The translations under genes and the position numbers were made by a program. 24,770 nt of DNA from Candidatus Cloacimonas sp. 4484_140 (GTDB taxonomy: Bacteria > Cloacimonadota > Cloacimonadia > JGIOTU-2). This document shows, in pieces, positions 1 through 8,786 of the stretch. The notes beneath the pieces were generated by a model. That model had not been told where the DNA came from. It did no database searches and saw nothing but the letters and a program-made list of their open reading frames with translations. How positions within the stretch are numbered: position 1 is the first letter of the stretch; each line of letters begins with the position of its first letter. The stretch spans positions 1-24,770 of the forward strand of contig MVCT01000003.1 of the NCBI GenBank assembly GCA_002049945.1. Direction: 5' to 3'.

Positions 1-264
1 TTTTTTAAAGAAATCGCAAATTGCGTATTTCGTCACGTCATCATGAGTGGGTCCCAGTCCACCGGTTACTATGACCACATTATAGTGTTCCCAGCAATCC
101 TCAAAGGTTTTCAGGATTATCTCTTTATCGTCTTTAATAGTTATTGAAGATTCAAGAGGAATTCCTGCAGACGCAAGCTGGGTTCCAATAAAACTCTCAT
201 TCGTGTTTATTGTTTTACCTATCAATATTTCATTGCCGATTGCGACATATATGATCTTTGCCAT
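1..264 (-). CDS. cinA: CinA-like protein, N-terminal part (cut by window edge)
   Basis: The first 88 residues of a CinA / competence-damage-inducible family protein run off the left edge. The visible part is the MoCF-like (molybdopterin-binding fold) domain. It begins MAKIIYVAIGNEILIGKT, continues with TNESFIGTQLASAGI, and ends in the family signature VTGGLGPTHDDVTK. CinA proteins act in pyridine-nucleotide salvage (NMN deamidase and/or ADP-ribose pyrophosphatase activity), but the deamidase domain is C-terminal and is not visible here. The ATG at 264 is preceded by GGGAGC at a normal ribosome-binding distance. The gene diverges from the FecR/barrel gene across about 156 bases. The family call is firm; whether the full protein is two-domain cannot be judged. 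Confidence 0.9.
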   Translation of the reverse strand, partial: MAKIIYVAIGNEILIGKTINTNESFIGTQLASAGIPLESSITIKDDKEIILKTFEDCWEHYNVVIVTGGLGPTHDDVTKYAICDFFKK

Positions 265-291
265 ATTTGCTCCCAAAATCAATTATTCTTT

Positions 292-322
292 ATTATATAA
301 ATCAGAACTTAACATCGTTCAA
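292..322 (-). promoter_or_regulatory. Candidate sigma70-type promoter for cinA
   Basis: On the minus strand a perfect TATAAT (292-297) lies 27 bases before the cinA ATG. TTGAAC (317-322) lies 19 bases upstream of it. The long spacer and the AT-rich background make this only a plausible site. Confidence 0.35.
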
Positions 323-410
323 ATTACTTGACATCGAGAGATTAGTCAATGATTTCTTTCATCAATAGTAATTTTCAAAAAAAAACATCAGATTAAATGC
401 TTTATTTGAA

Positions 411-415
411 AGGAG
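411..415 (+). promoter_or_regulatory. Ribosome binding site fixing the start of the FecR/barrel gene
   Basis: AGGAG five bases before the ATG at 421 favours that start over the in-frame ATG at 397. The 421 start also places a clean Sec signal peptide at the very N-terminus. Confidence 0.75.
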
Positions 416-420
416 CAGCT

Positions 421-2577
421 ATGAAAACTCAGAGAAAAATTTTCATACCCTTTATTATTTTTTCACTCCTGTTTATTGTCCATCTTCATGCACAAGACAC
501 GAAACCCCATGCAGAAATCATGAATTTGCAGGGAGAAGTTATATTGAATCACAACCATCAGCTTTCACCTGCTGTAAAGGGCTCATTGCTTTATGACGGT
601 GATATGATACTCACAAAGGAAAATTCTTTCGCAGTTATCAAATTTTCCGATAATGGTGCGATTTCAAAAGTTTTTTCAAGCAGTACGCTAACCATAAATA
701 TGAGCCAGCGCGAGCAGAGCTTCATGAAAACTCTCACACTGGATGTTGGTAGGATCTGGTCTGAAGTGACAAAAGGGAAGGGTGATTATTATATTCAAAC
801 ACCCACCTCTGTTGCTGCGATCAAGGGAACAGGTTTTATGACAGATGTAGATGCACAGACTGGTTTCACGACCATTCAAGTTTATAAAGGCACCGTTGAA
901 TTCAGTAACGAATTTGGCAAAATTGAAGTTCCTGCCGGCAATCAGGGTTTCTCAAACGGGATAGATCCTCCCTCATTCCAGATGATGGGAAATGTGCAAC
1001 CACCTGAATCACTTATGGAAGGTGCAATGCTCGAAGATACCGAGATCGAACAACCACGGCAGCAGTACCAGCAGAAGGAAACTCCTGAAGTAGAGCTTAA
1101 ATCACCCGATGAACCGAAGACGGAGATCAAGTCGGAAAAACCAAAGAGTACAAGAAAGTCCATCCTACCCGGTTCTATTGGCATTGGCACAGTAACTATT
1201 GACGGAGTTACTTATACACGTATTCGTTTAATGCCGGAGATTCCGATCTGGAAGTTCAAGCTTGGCCTCGATTTTGATGTCCTAATTGATGGTGAGGGCG
1301 GTATCAGAAAGAAGGATTGGGATAATTTTAATGCATATCTGAACAAGATCATGTATCTTGAGTTTGCAAATAGGCACGATCCGCTTTATTTCAGATTGGG
1401 TGCATTTCCAAGCGTGAAATTCGGACATGGACTTATCATGAGAGATTATACCAACATGCTGGACTACCCTGCTACAAAACAACTCGGCGCAGAGGTTGCA
1501 GTTAACACCAAAACTCTCGGGCTCGGATTCGATGTGTTTTGTCCTAATGTTGATGAACATAATATCTTTGCTGCACGTGTTAAAGGCGCTCCTTTTGCCA
1601 CAACAGGAATTCCATTTTTGAATAATCTCGAAGTAGGTGTAACAGGTGTAACCGACCTCAACGAGCTTGGCGGCTTAAAGGATGAAGACGGCGATGGTTA
1701 CCCGGACACCTTTGATGATTATCCCAAAGATCCCCATTATTGGGCAGACACAGATGGTGATGGCTGGCCCGATCCTGCACATCCGGACTCTGTGGGTAGT
1801 CCAACAATTGACCTTGACGCAGATAATAATAACGAAATTGACACTCAACAGATTCAGCAGGGCTGGGATAATCTCTATGATTATCTAAAAAGGGTTTATA
1901 AGCTCGGCAAAAAAGAAAGCGTCACGATCATCGGTGCTGATTACACACTTCCGCTGGTGAACACAAAACTGTTCAAGTTGTATCATTATGCAGAAGCAGC
2001 CAAGATACTGGATTATGGCACAGGTGCAGTCTTCCCGGGATTTGGTGCAAAATTCCTAATATTTGATGCTACAATGGATTATCGTTTCTTTGGTGAAGAA
2101 TTTGAGTCGAACTTCTTTAACTATCTCTATAATAACGAGCGCGCATTGGTCGTCGGAGATTCTGTTGTAACCAAACGCAGTACCCTGAAAGGCATCAATA
2201 AATCCCAGGGATGGCGCGGACAACTTGTTTCTCATCTCTTCAATATTATTGATCTTACTGTTTCCTATGAAGACATTCACGGAAAAGATTATGACATGGG
2301 CAAATCAATACTTGGTGAAGTCAGATTGAATAAAACATTTATTCCCGGACTGGATTATGCTTATGCCAGATATTCGCAGACACAAGTGGAAAAATTTACC
2401 ACGTGGAAAAGCCCGAATGCGGTTATCGAAGCACAGATCGGCTATGAGATCACTCCAGTCACACTTCTTGTATGGGATTACAAAGTGTATTATATTGATC
2501 TTAATGGCGATGGAGAGATCGGTGGCGATGATGAAACGAAGACAACCTACAGTTTTGGGGTGCAAATAAAGTTATAA
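421..2577 (+). CDS. FecR-domain / outer-membrane beta-barrel protein with calcium-binding loops
   Basis: A 718-residue exported protein of unknown specific function. Residues 1-25 form a Sec signal peptide (MKTQRKIFIP, hydrophobic core, cleavage likely after HAQ). Residues of about 30-178 are a FecR domain, with GDMILT, SFAVIKFSDNG, VGRIW, TPTSVAAIKGTGF and VYKGTVEF as its usual landmarks. A Pro/Glu/Lys-rich, probably disordered linker follows (about 205-248). Residues of about 255-718 show alternating hydrophobic/aromatic strands that look like an outer-membrane beta-barrel. Two kinds of acidic loop interrupt it: thrombospondin-3-like DEDGDGYPD and DTDGDGWPD plus DLDADNNNEID (about 421-474), and an EF-hand/dockerin-like DLNGDGEIGG at 693-702. 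These probably bind calcium (inferred). FecR proteins are best known as sigma regulators, but here the domain is periplasmic and fused to a barrel, with no sigma gene nearby. A peptidoglycan-side or structural role is more likely. It ends four bases before purD. Confidence 0.75.
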   Translation: MKTQRKIFIPFIIFSLLFIVHLHAQDTKPHAEIMNLQGEVILNHNHQLSPAVKGSLLYDGDMILTKENSFAVIKFSDNGAISKVFSSSTLTINMSQREQSFMKTLTLDVGRIWSEVTKGKGDYYIQTPTSVAAIKGTGFMTDVDAQTGFTTIQVYKGTVEFSNEFGKIEVPAGNQGFSNGIDPPSFQMMGNVQPPESLMEGAMLEDTEIEQPRQQYQQKETPEVELKSPDEPKTEIKSEKPKSTRKSILPGSIGIGTVTIDGVTYTRIRLMPEIPIWKFKLGLDFDVLIDGEGGIRKKDWDNFNAYLNKIMYLEFANRHDPLYFRLGAFPSVKFGHGLIMRDYTNMLDYPATKQLGAEVAVNTKTLGLGFDVFCPNVDEHNIFAARVKGAPFATTGIPFLNNLEVGVTGVTDLNELGGLKDEDGDGYPDTFDDYPKDPHYWADTDGDGWPDPAHPDSVGSPTIDLDADNNNEIDTQQIQQGWDNLYDYLKRVYKLGKKESVTIIGADYTLPLVNTKLFKLYHYAEAAKILDYGTGAVFPGFGAKFLIFDATMDYRFFGEEFESNFFNYLYNNERALVVGDSVVTKRSTLKGINKSQGWRGQLVSHLFNIIDLTVSYEDIHGKDYDMGKSILGEVRLNKTFIPGLDYAYARYSQTQVEKFTTWKSPNAVIEAQIGYEITPVTLLVWDYKVYYIDLNGDGEIGGDDETKTTYSFGVQIKL

Positions 2578-2581
2578 TTAA

Positions 2582-3841
2582 ATGAAGGTTTTAATTGTCG
2601 GAAGCGGTGGCAGGGAACATGCCATCGCATGGAAATGTGCACAAAGTAAAAAGGTCGAAAAGGTCTTTGTTGCTCCGGGAAATCCCGGGATGGAAAATGT
2701 AGCACAACCCGTTCAGGTGCAGGATGCGGAAGGGCTTATCAGGTTTGTAAAATCCGAAGGAATCAATTTTACTATTATCGGTCCCGAGCAGCCCCTTGCA
2801 GAAGGACTTGTCGATGAATTCCTGAAAGCAAACCTCGCAGTGATCGGACCTTCTAAACTGGCTGCAGAGATTGAGGGCAGCAAGGTTTTTGCAAAAACAT
2901 TCATGAAGAAATATCATATTCCCACTGCAGATTTCCAAATTTTTGATGAGATAGTTCCTGCCTTGACCTATATCCTGAAAAAAGAATTTCCGCTTGTTGT
3001 TAAGGTTGATGGGCTGGCTGCAGGCAAGGGGGTTTTCATCTGTGATAATTATACAGAAGCCGAAACGATCCTCAACCATATTATGAACTATAGAATTTTC
3101 GGTGACGCAGGATCGCAGATCGTGATCGAAGAATATCTTCGGGGTGAAGAAGCTTCGCTTTTTGCTTTTACAGATGGAGAACATTTCGTTTCTACAATAC
3201 TATCTCAGGATCACAAACAGCTTCTTGATGGAGACGAAGGACCAAATACCGGCGGTATGGGAGCATACGCGCCTGCACTTTTCACAAAGGATCTAAAGAA
3301 ACAGATAGACAAAAGGGTCATTGCTCCTACTTTGAGGGGGATGCGAAAAGAACGACGAACCTTCAAGGGAATTCTTTATGCAGGTGTCATGCTTACAGAA
3401 AATGGACCGCAGGTTTTAGAATTTAACTGCCGTTTGGGTGACCCTGAAACACAAGTAATTCTTCCGCTTCTTGACAACGATCTCATTAATGTGTGTGAAG
3501 CTATCTTAAATGAAAGTATCAATGAGGTTGATTTGAATTGGAAAAATAAGAGTGCTGTAAACGTGGTCATTGCCTCAGGCGGTTACCCGGGCGCTTATGA
3601 AAAAGGATGTCCGATCAAAGGACTTGATAAAGTTTCTGATGATACATTAATATTCTTTGCCGGAGTAAAAAAAGAGAAAGATACCTTGCTCACAAACGGA
3701 GGGAGAGTGCTATCTCTCACAGCTTTGGGTAATGATCTTAAGGATGCACAGGAAAAGGTATATAAAGAAGTTGAAAAAATATCCTTCACGAATAGTTATT
3801 TCAGAACGGATATTGCCCAAAAGGGGATACACAGATTATGA
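2582..3841 (+). CDS. purD: Phosphoribosylamine-glycine ligase (GAR synthetase)
   Basis: Cytoplasmic ATP-grasp enzyme of purine synthesis that joins glycine to 5-phosphoribosylamine using ATP. Its 419 residues match the usual monofunctional length. Seen in order: N-terminal GSGGREHAIAWK (7-18), GPEQPLAEGL, the ATP-grasp VKVDGLAAGKGV, EEYLRGEEASLFAF, GPNTGGMGAYAP (from 220) and the metal-binding EFNCRLGDPETQ (from 280). The ATG lies four bases after the previous stop and has no clear Shine-Dalgarno sequence, so translational coupling is likely. No other pur gene is near. It sits between two cell-envelope genes, so the link to its neighbours is probably only transcriptional. Identification is firm. 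Confidence 0.97.
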   Translation: MKVLIVGSGGREHAIAWKCAQSKKVEKVFVAPGNPGMENVAQPVQVQDAEGLIRFVKSEGINFTIIGPEQPLAEGLVDEFLKANLAVIGPSKLAAEIEGSKVFAKTFMKKYHIPTADFQIFDEIVPALTYILKKEFPLVVKVDGLAAGKGVFICDNYTEAETILNHIMNYRIFGDAGSQIVIEEYLRGEEASLFAFTDGEHFVSTILSQDHKQLLDGDEGPNTGGMGAYAPALFTKDLKKQIDKRVIAPTLRGMRKERRTFKGILYAGVMLTENGPQVLEFNCRLGDPETQVILPLLDNDLINVCEAILNESINEVDLNWKNKSAVNVVIASGGYPGAYEKGCPIKGLDKVSDDTLIFFAGVKKEKDTLLTNGGRVLSLTALGNDLKDAQEKVYKEVEKISFTNSYFRTDIAQKGIHRL

Positions 3842-3857
3842 GAAGAGTGGTTGGTCA

Positions 3858-6800
3858 ATGAAGAAGCTATTTACAGTAATTATCTTTTGTTTTTTTGTGT
3901 CCCAATTATGGGGAACGAACAGTTTTGAGATAGAGAAAGTTACCGAAGACTACATTCAGGTTCACCTTAAAGTCGACGAGTACAACATTCCTCAAACATC
4001 AGATAAAACCACACAAAATTTGTCTTTACCCGATCTGGAAACATTTTTCATCAATACAGAGGGATTACCGGAGTTACCTTTTCTTTCAGAAAACATCGGA
4101 ATTCCACCAGAAGGCAAAGTAAGTGCGAGCATTATTTCACAGCAATTCATACTTCTGTCGGGGGTTTCTATACCGATCAACCATCCATATAAAGATGAGG
4201 GCATACTTGTTCCTGATCCTTCACGGCAGGTCATTGATTTTTCTACAAAGAAATTCTATCCTGAAAATATCGTAGAAACACAGGCAGTTGGATATATTGG
4301 GAATAGGTATCTTGGGTCATTTCGTATTTTCCCTATTCAATATAATCACGTACAGAAAACTGCAAAGCTCTATACAGATCTAGTCATTCAGATTCACATC
4401 AAAGGTGATAAGACAAAGCGTTTCGCTGGAAGTGCAAATTATATTGATGGATTTGCAGATAAAATGATCGTAAATGATGAGTTTGCGAAGTACTGGCGCA
4501 AAGAAAAAGAGCCGGAATCAGCATCTTACAAAAGGCAGAGTGAAACGGAAATTTCTCAATTCAAATTCATTATCGATGAAAAGGGAATATACAAGATAAC
4601 TTATACTTTTCTCAAGGACACCTTGCAGACCTGGATAGATTCTCTCGAAACCGAATATGAGATACTCCTTAAAATTGACGAGATCAATCCGAAATATTTG
4701 CAGCTTCATAACTTGGGAGAGCAGATTCCAATTTATTTTTATGGGCAGGACGATGAATCCTTTGATGAGGGAGATTATTTTGAGTTTTATGCGGATATCC
4801 ATCATGGAGAAGATTGCTTTTATAACCCCTTTTCCTGGGAAAATGTATATTTCTTGAGCTATGATGAAGGAGCTCTCGGCACACGCCTTGCAATCGAGGA
4901 TGGCGGTTTGTATGAGACTGATCCATATAGTTATAGAAAAGTATATAATTTTGATACAAACGTCCATTTTGAGAATCAAAGCATATACTCGAAATTGAGT
5001 CAGGTCACGCAGGTTAGAGAAGATCTCTGGTTCTGGCAGCAGATCAGCGCACCGAATATGACGAATTTTACGATCAAGCTTTACGATCCTTTGCAAAGCA
5101 ATGCAAGAAGCGCTGATGTAGAGATTTGCTTCTTTGGCGAAACCTATGCAAGTGATGAAAATACGGGCGAGCATCATGCGCTGTCATACATAAATTCTTC
5201 ACAGATCGGCTCGGAGTATTGGTATAATCAGAACGAAAAAATCATGACCGGCACGATGAGCAATGATAAACTTAACAACGGCAACAATCAAATTTATATT
5301 TCACTTCCTGGCGATACCGATGCAAGTTATGATCGTATTCTTTTGGATTATATTGATATCAATTATTGGCGTGAATGTATTGCACATGAGGATATGTTAG
5401 AATTCAATAAACCAACATCTTATTTACCCGGATTGATGCAGTTTGAGATCAACGAATTTACTACTACTGATATTGATGTGTATAAATTGGGAGTAAGCAA
5501 GTTTGAGAATCTGAGTATTGAGTCCGGACTGCCGGAAGGTGGCGCGCCTTATGTGCTTACTTTTCAGGATTATGTCTTAGATAATAACACCAAATATTTA
5601 GCAGTTAGCGATTCTCGGAAGCTTGTACCCAAAGAAGTTCTTCCTGATTATCCAAGCAATATAAGAAATCCTGGCGAGCAGGCAGATTATATCGTGATAT
5701 CCAAGCGGGAATTTCTTGAAGAGGACATTTTTTATGATTTTGCTGCACACTGGTATGATGAAAAAGGATTAATTGTCAAAACAGTTTCTACTGAAGCAAT
5801 TTATGATGAATTCAATTATGGACTTTGCTCTGATCAAGCGATCAAAGATTTTATTTCCTATGCATATAATAATTGGCAGGAACCGTCTCCGCAATATGTG
5901 CTTCTGCTCGGTGATGCATGCTATGACGAACGGCCAACCTCACCACAAAAAAAATACAGCATTGTACCCTCCCACATGAGCTGGTCTTACCATGTTGGTG
6001 CCACAGTTGATGATAACTGGTTCGTGGCAATAGTTGGAGATGACGAGCTACCTGACCTTGCAATAGGTCGAATCCCGATCTGGGAAACAGAGCAGATACT
6101 CCCCGTTTTTGCAAAAACGATCCAGTATAATACTCAACCGAACTTCAATGATAACTGGCGAAACCATCTGATGCTTATTGCAGGCGGTGCAGGCGAATTT
6201 GTAGATCAGAGCCAGCGGCTTAACGAGAAATATATTCCGAAAAGTTTTCGTGTTTCGCGCATTTATGCACAGGCAGATCACGATGATCCCTATTGGGGCA
6301 TCACAACGGATATTAAAGATTACATTGATGATGGCACAGCATTCATTCAGTTCATGGGACACGGCGGTGGGCAGATATGGTCTGACCTGAACCTTATGAA
6401 TTTGGGAGACATCTCAACGCTTTTTAATGACAACTATCCCATAATCAGCAGCTTAACGTGCTACACTTCAAACTTTGAATATCCCGGCACGAGTTGTCTT
6501 GGAGAAGCATTTGTGCTGGAAGCCAGCAAGGGGGCAATCGGTTTCTTCGGAGGAGCTGCAAAGGGATTTCTCGATCAGGACGAATATCTTGGAGCGTACT
6601 TTCTGCAGAGCATTTTTACCTTTGGTGAAAGAAATTCTGCAACGATATGCAACGTTGCAAAAGTTGAATATGCACTCAAATTTCCATGGGATAGCGCTAA
6701 TCTTGTATTCTTGCGTTCCTTCAACTATATGGGCGACCCGGCAATTGATATTGTATTACCTGTGCAAGAGCTGGAGACGACACTTGATAGCTACCAATTC

Positions 6801-8786
6801 GTAAAAGGTGACACTGTTTCTGTATTTATTGATAATGATGGTTCGACACTTAATCGAATTGCCTACTACGTCACAGATGAAGAGGATCTCATAAGAAATC
6901 CCTATGAACCATATGATCTTATTCAGGTTAAATTGAATAATATTGAGAGAAAGCCCTATACCGAATCCGGTTACGAATATGTAATCGACACATTGGAGAC
7001 TTCATCCGAGTTTTCCCGTATTGTAAGAACCTATGGCTATGATTCCTATTCTGATTATGTGGGATATACTGAATTCAGCGTTGGAAAAGCAGCAGTATTT
7101 CATATGCAGTCAATACCAGAAATACCTGCAATTGGTGATTCTGTTTTCATTTCAGCAAAGGTGTATGATAAAGCAGGGATCGATTCCGTCAATTGTATAT
7201 GGTGGAAATATACCTCACCTCAATATCAATATAATTCTCCTATGAATAAATCCGAGGGAGACACTCTTGGATATATAACAGTTGAGCCAGTAGGGGTATT
7301 TGATACCGAAACAACCATTGAATATTATATCGAGGTGCATACTTCTGATGGTGGAACCACAATTTCAAACGAAGTATCATTTGAGATATCAGGTCCCGAT
7401 ATTTCCATAGAAACTTACAATATGAATTTTACTTCCATGGGAGCAGTTTTTGAAATAGGGCTTTTCAATATAGGAAAGTTACCAACACCTCCGACTAAAG
7501 TAATCCTCAAGAACGGTTCAACAATTCTTGATTCAACAACTACCAGCACGATCGCGGCGCTTGACAGGGAAAAGGTATCTTTTAACTGTAGTTTACCCCC
7601 ATCTCAGTATAGCTTAACTGTTTATGCCAATCCTGACACATCCTATCTTGAACTCAGTTATTATAATAATTATTCAACTAAAAGTTTTGAGATCAATGCC
7701 TTTACAGTTCCTCATAATGCTTCTCTTGTTCATGCAAGTCTTGATTCAAATCTTGTTGCAACTTTTAGTTCTGGCGTAGTTGATCAGGATGCAATGTTCT
7801 ATATTCAACCGTCAGTTTTGGATACTACAACTATTCTTCCTGATATAGAAGCAATCCCATTATTGTCCGACACTCTCATGATTTATAAAATCGCACCCCT
7901 TGATTCATCCTGTTTGACGCAACAGAAAACCTTTAAAAAGGATATCTCATTATTATTCAATTATACAATTACTGATACTGCTATACAGGATCTTGCAAAA
8001 CAGGGCAATTTCAAGCTGTACAGATATAATGAAGGTGCTAAATGCTGGTTCATGATCGGTGGTGATACCAACCCTCAAGATAAAAATGTAACTTATGCCT
8101 ACATATCAAAACCGGGGAAATATGCTTTGTTTAATAATAATGATACAACCGTGCCCTTAATTGATGTTAATGTGGAAGGGCAGGAATTTACGAACGGTGG
8201 CTATGTAGATAACAATGCACAGTTCTCATTTATTATTCAGGACAAAAACGGCGTTGATATTGAAAAGATAAGAATGTTCCTGAACGGCGAAGCAGTAACT
8301 AATTATACCTTATCAACAAACAACATTACCTCCATCCCCGTGAAATATCAGGTAGATGTTGATGCCGGTTCCTATACGCTAATTATTTCCGCAACTGATG
8401 TGAATGGAAATTATCATGAGAAGGTTGTGAACTTCACAGTTCAAAAAGAATTTAATATCATAAATATGGGGAACTATCCGAATCCAATTTCCCTTGAAAC
8501 AACTGATCCAAACAATGAAGGCAGAACTCGATTCACTTATACGCTCACCGACGATGCTGATGTAGTAAAGATCGAGATCTACACAGTTTCGGGGCGATTG
8601 GTGAATGTGATCAAAGATATGCGCACGACTGTCGGCTACCACGAATATCCACATGAGTTAAGAGGTTGGGAGTGCGTGGATCGCGACGGGCGCAAACTTG
8701 CAAATGGTGTGTACTTCTATAAAATAATTGCCCAAAAGGGAAGTAAAAGAATAGAGAAGATAAAAAAGATGGCGATTCTGCGATGA
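3858..8786 (+). CDS. porU: PorU-like C25 (gingipain-type) cysteine protease, type IX secretion
   Basis: A 1642-residue exported protein. In Bacteroidota, PorU is the surface protease that removes the C-terminal signal of type IX cargo and attaches the cargo to the cell surface. The ATG at 3858 was chosen because it starts a signal peptide (MKKLFTVIIFCFFVSQLWG). An upstream in-frame ATG at 3732 lies inside purD and adds a non-signal leader. Residues of about 580-968 are the C25 domain: YVLLLGDACYDERP, PDLAIGRIPIW, the catalytic His835 in FMGHGGGQIW and Cys868 in SSLTCYTSNF, followed by GAIGFFGGAA. The His-Cys spacing of 33 residues equals that of gingipain RgpB (established knowledge). Beta-sandwich-like repeats follow. 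The last ~110 residues form a FlgD-like/sorting-type domain (GNYPNPISLE, VYFYKI, ending KKMAILR). It is clearly longer than P. gingivalis PorU (about 1160 residues). Its stop overlaps the porV start, which supports PorU over a generic C25 cargo protease. Confidence 0.85.
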   Translation: MKKLFTVIIFCFFVSQLWGTNSFEIEKVTEDYIQVHLKVDEYNIPQTSDKTTQNLSLPDLETFFINTEGLPELPFLSENIGIPPEGKVSASIISQQFILLSGVSIPINHPYKDEGILVPDPSRQVIDFSTKKFYPENIVETQAVGYIGNRYLGSFRIFPIQYNHVQKTAKLYTDLVIQIHIKGDKTKRFAGSANYIDGFADKMIVNDEFAKYWRKEKEPESASYKRQSETEISQFKFIIDEKGIYKITYTFLKDTLQTWIDSLETEYEILLKIDEINPKYLQLHNLGEQIPIYFYGQDDESFDEGDYFEFYADIHHGEDCFYNPFSWENVYFLSYDEGALGTRLAIEDGGLYETDPYSYRKVYNFDTNVHFENQSIYSKLSQVTQVREDLWFWQQISAPNMTNFTIKLYDPLQSNARSADVEICFFGETYASDENTGEHHALSYINSSQIGSEYWYNQNEKIMTGTMSNDKLNNGNNQIYISLPGDTDASYDRILLDYIDINYWRECIAHEDMLEFNKPTSYLPGLMQFEINEFTTTDIDVYKLGVSKFENLSIESGLPEGGAPYVLTFQDYVLDNNTKYLAVSDSRKLVPKEVLPDYPSNIRNPGEQADYIVISKREFLEEDIFYDFAAHWYDEKGLIVKTVSTEAIYDEFNYGLCSDQAIKDFISYAYNNWQEPSPQYVLLLGDACYDERPTSPQKKYSIVPSHMSWSYHVGATVDDNWFVAIVGDDELPDLAIGRIPIWETEQILPVFAKTIQYNTQPNFNDNWRNHLMLIAGGAGEFVDQSQRLNEKYIPKSFRVSRIYAQADHDDPYWGITTDIKDYIDDGTAFIQFMGHGGGQIWSDLNLMNLGDISTLFNDNYPIISSLTCYTSNFEYPGTSCLGEAFVLEASKGAIGFFGGAAKGFLDQDEYLGAYFLQSIFTFGERNSATICNVAKVEYALKFPWDSANLVFLRSFNYMGDPAIDIVLPVQELETTLDSYQFVKGDTVSVFIDNDGSTLNRIAYYVTDEEDLIRNPYEPYDLIQVKLNNIERKPYTESGYEYVIDTLETSSEFSRIVRTYGYDSYSDYVGYTEFSVGKAAVFHMQSIPEIPAIGDSVFISAKVYDKAGIDSVNCIWWKYTSPQYQYNSPMNKSEGDTLGYITVEPVGVFDTETTIEYYIEVHTSDGGTTISNEVSFEISGPDISIETYNMNFTSMGAVFEIGLFNIGKLPTPPTKVILKNGSTILDSTTTSTIAALDREKVSFNCSLPPSQYSLTVYANPDTSYLELSYYNNYSTKSFEINAFTVPHNASLVHASLDSNLVATFSSGVVDQDAMFYIQPSVLDTTTILPDIEAIPLLSDTLMIYKIAPLDSSCLTQQKTFKKDISLLFNYTITDTAIQDLAKQGNFKLYRYNEGAKCWFMIGGDTNPQDKNVTYAYISKPGKYALFNNNDTTVPLIDVNVEGQEFTNGGYVDNNAQFSFIIQDKNGVDIEKIRMFLNGEAVTNYTLSTNNITSIPVKYQVDVDAGSYTLIISATDVNGNYHEKVVNFTVQKEFNIINMGNYPNPISLETTDPNNEGRTRFTYTLTDDADVVKIEIYTVSGRLVNVIKDMRTTVGYHEYPHELRGWECVDRDGRKLANGVYFYKIIAQKGSKRIEKIKKMAILR

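Noticed and set aside
2591..3184. 197-residue minus-strand frame inside purD
   Set aside because: Antisense shadow; purD is fully conserved through this part.
3732..3857. Upstream start for porU inside purD
   Set aside because: Would add 42 charged residues before a clean signal peptide and overlap purD by 110 bases; the ATG at 3858 fits better.
4518..5177. 219-residue minus-strand frame inside porU
   Set aside because: Opposite-strand shadow of a clearly coding, well-matched gene; no family resemblance and no start signal.
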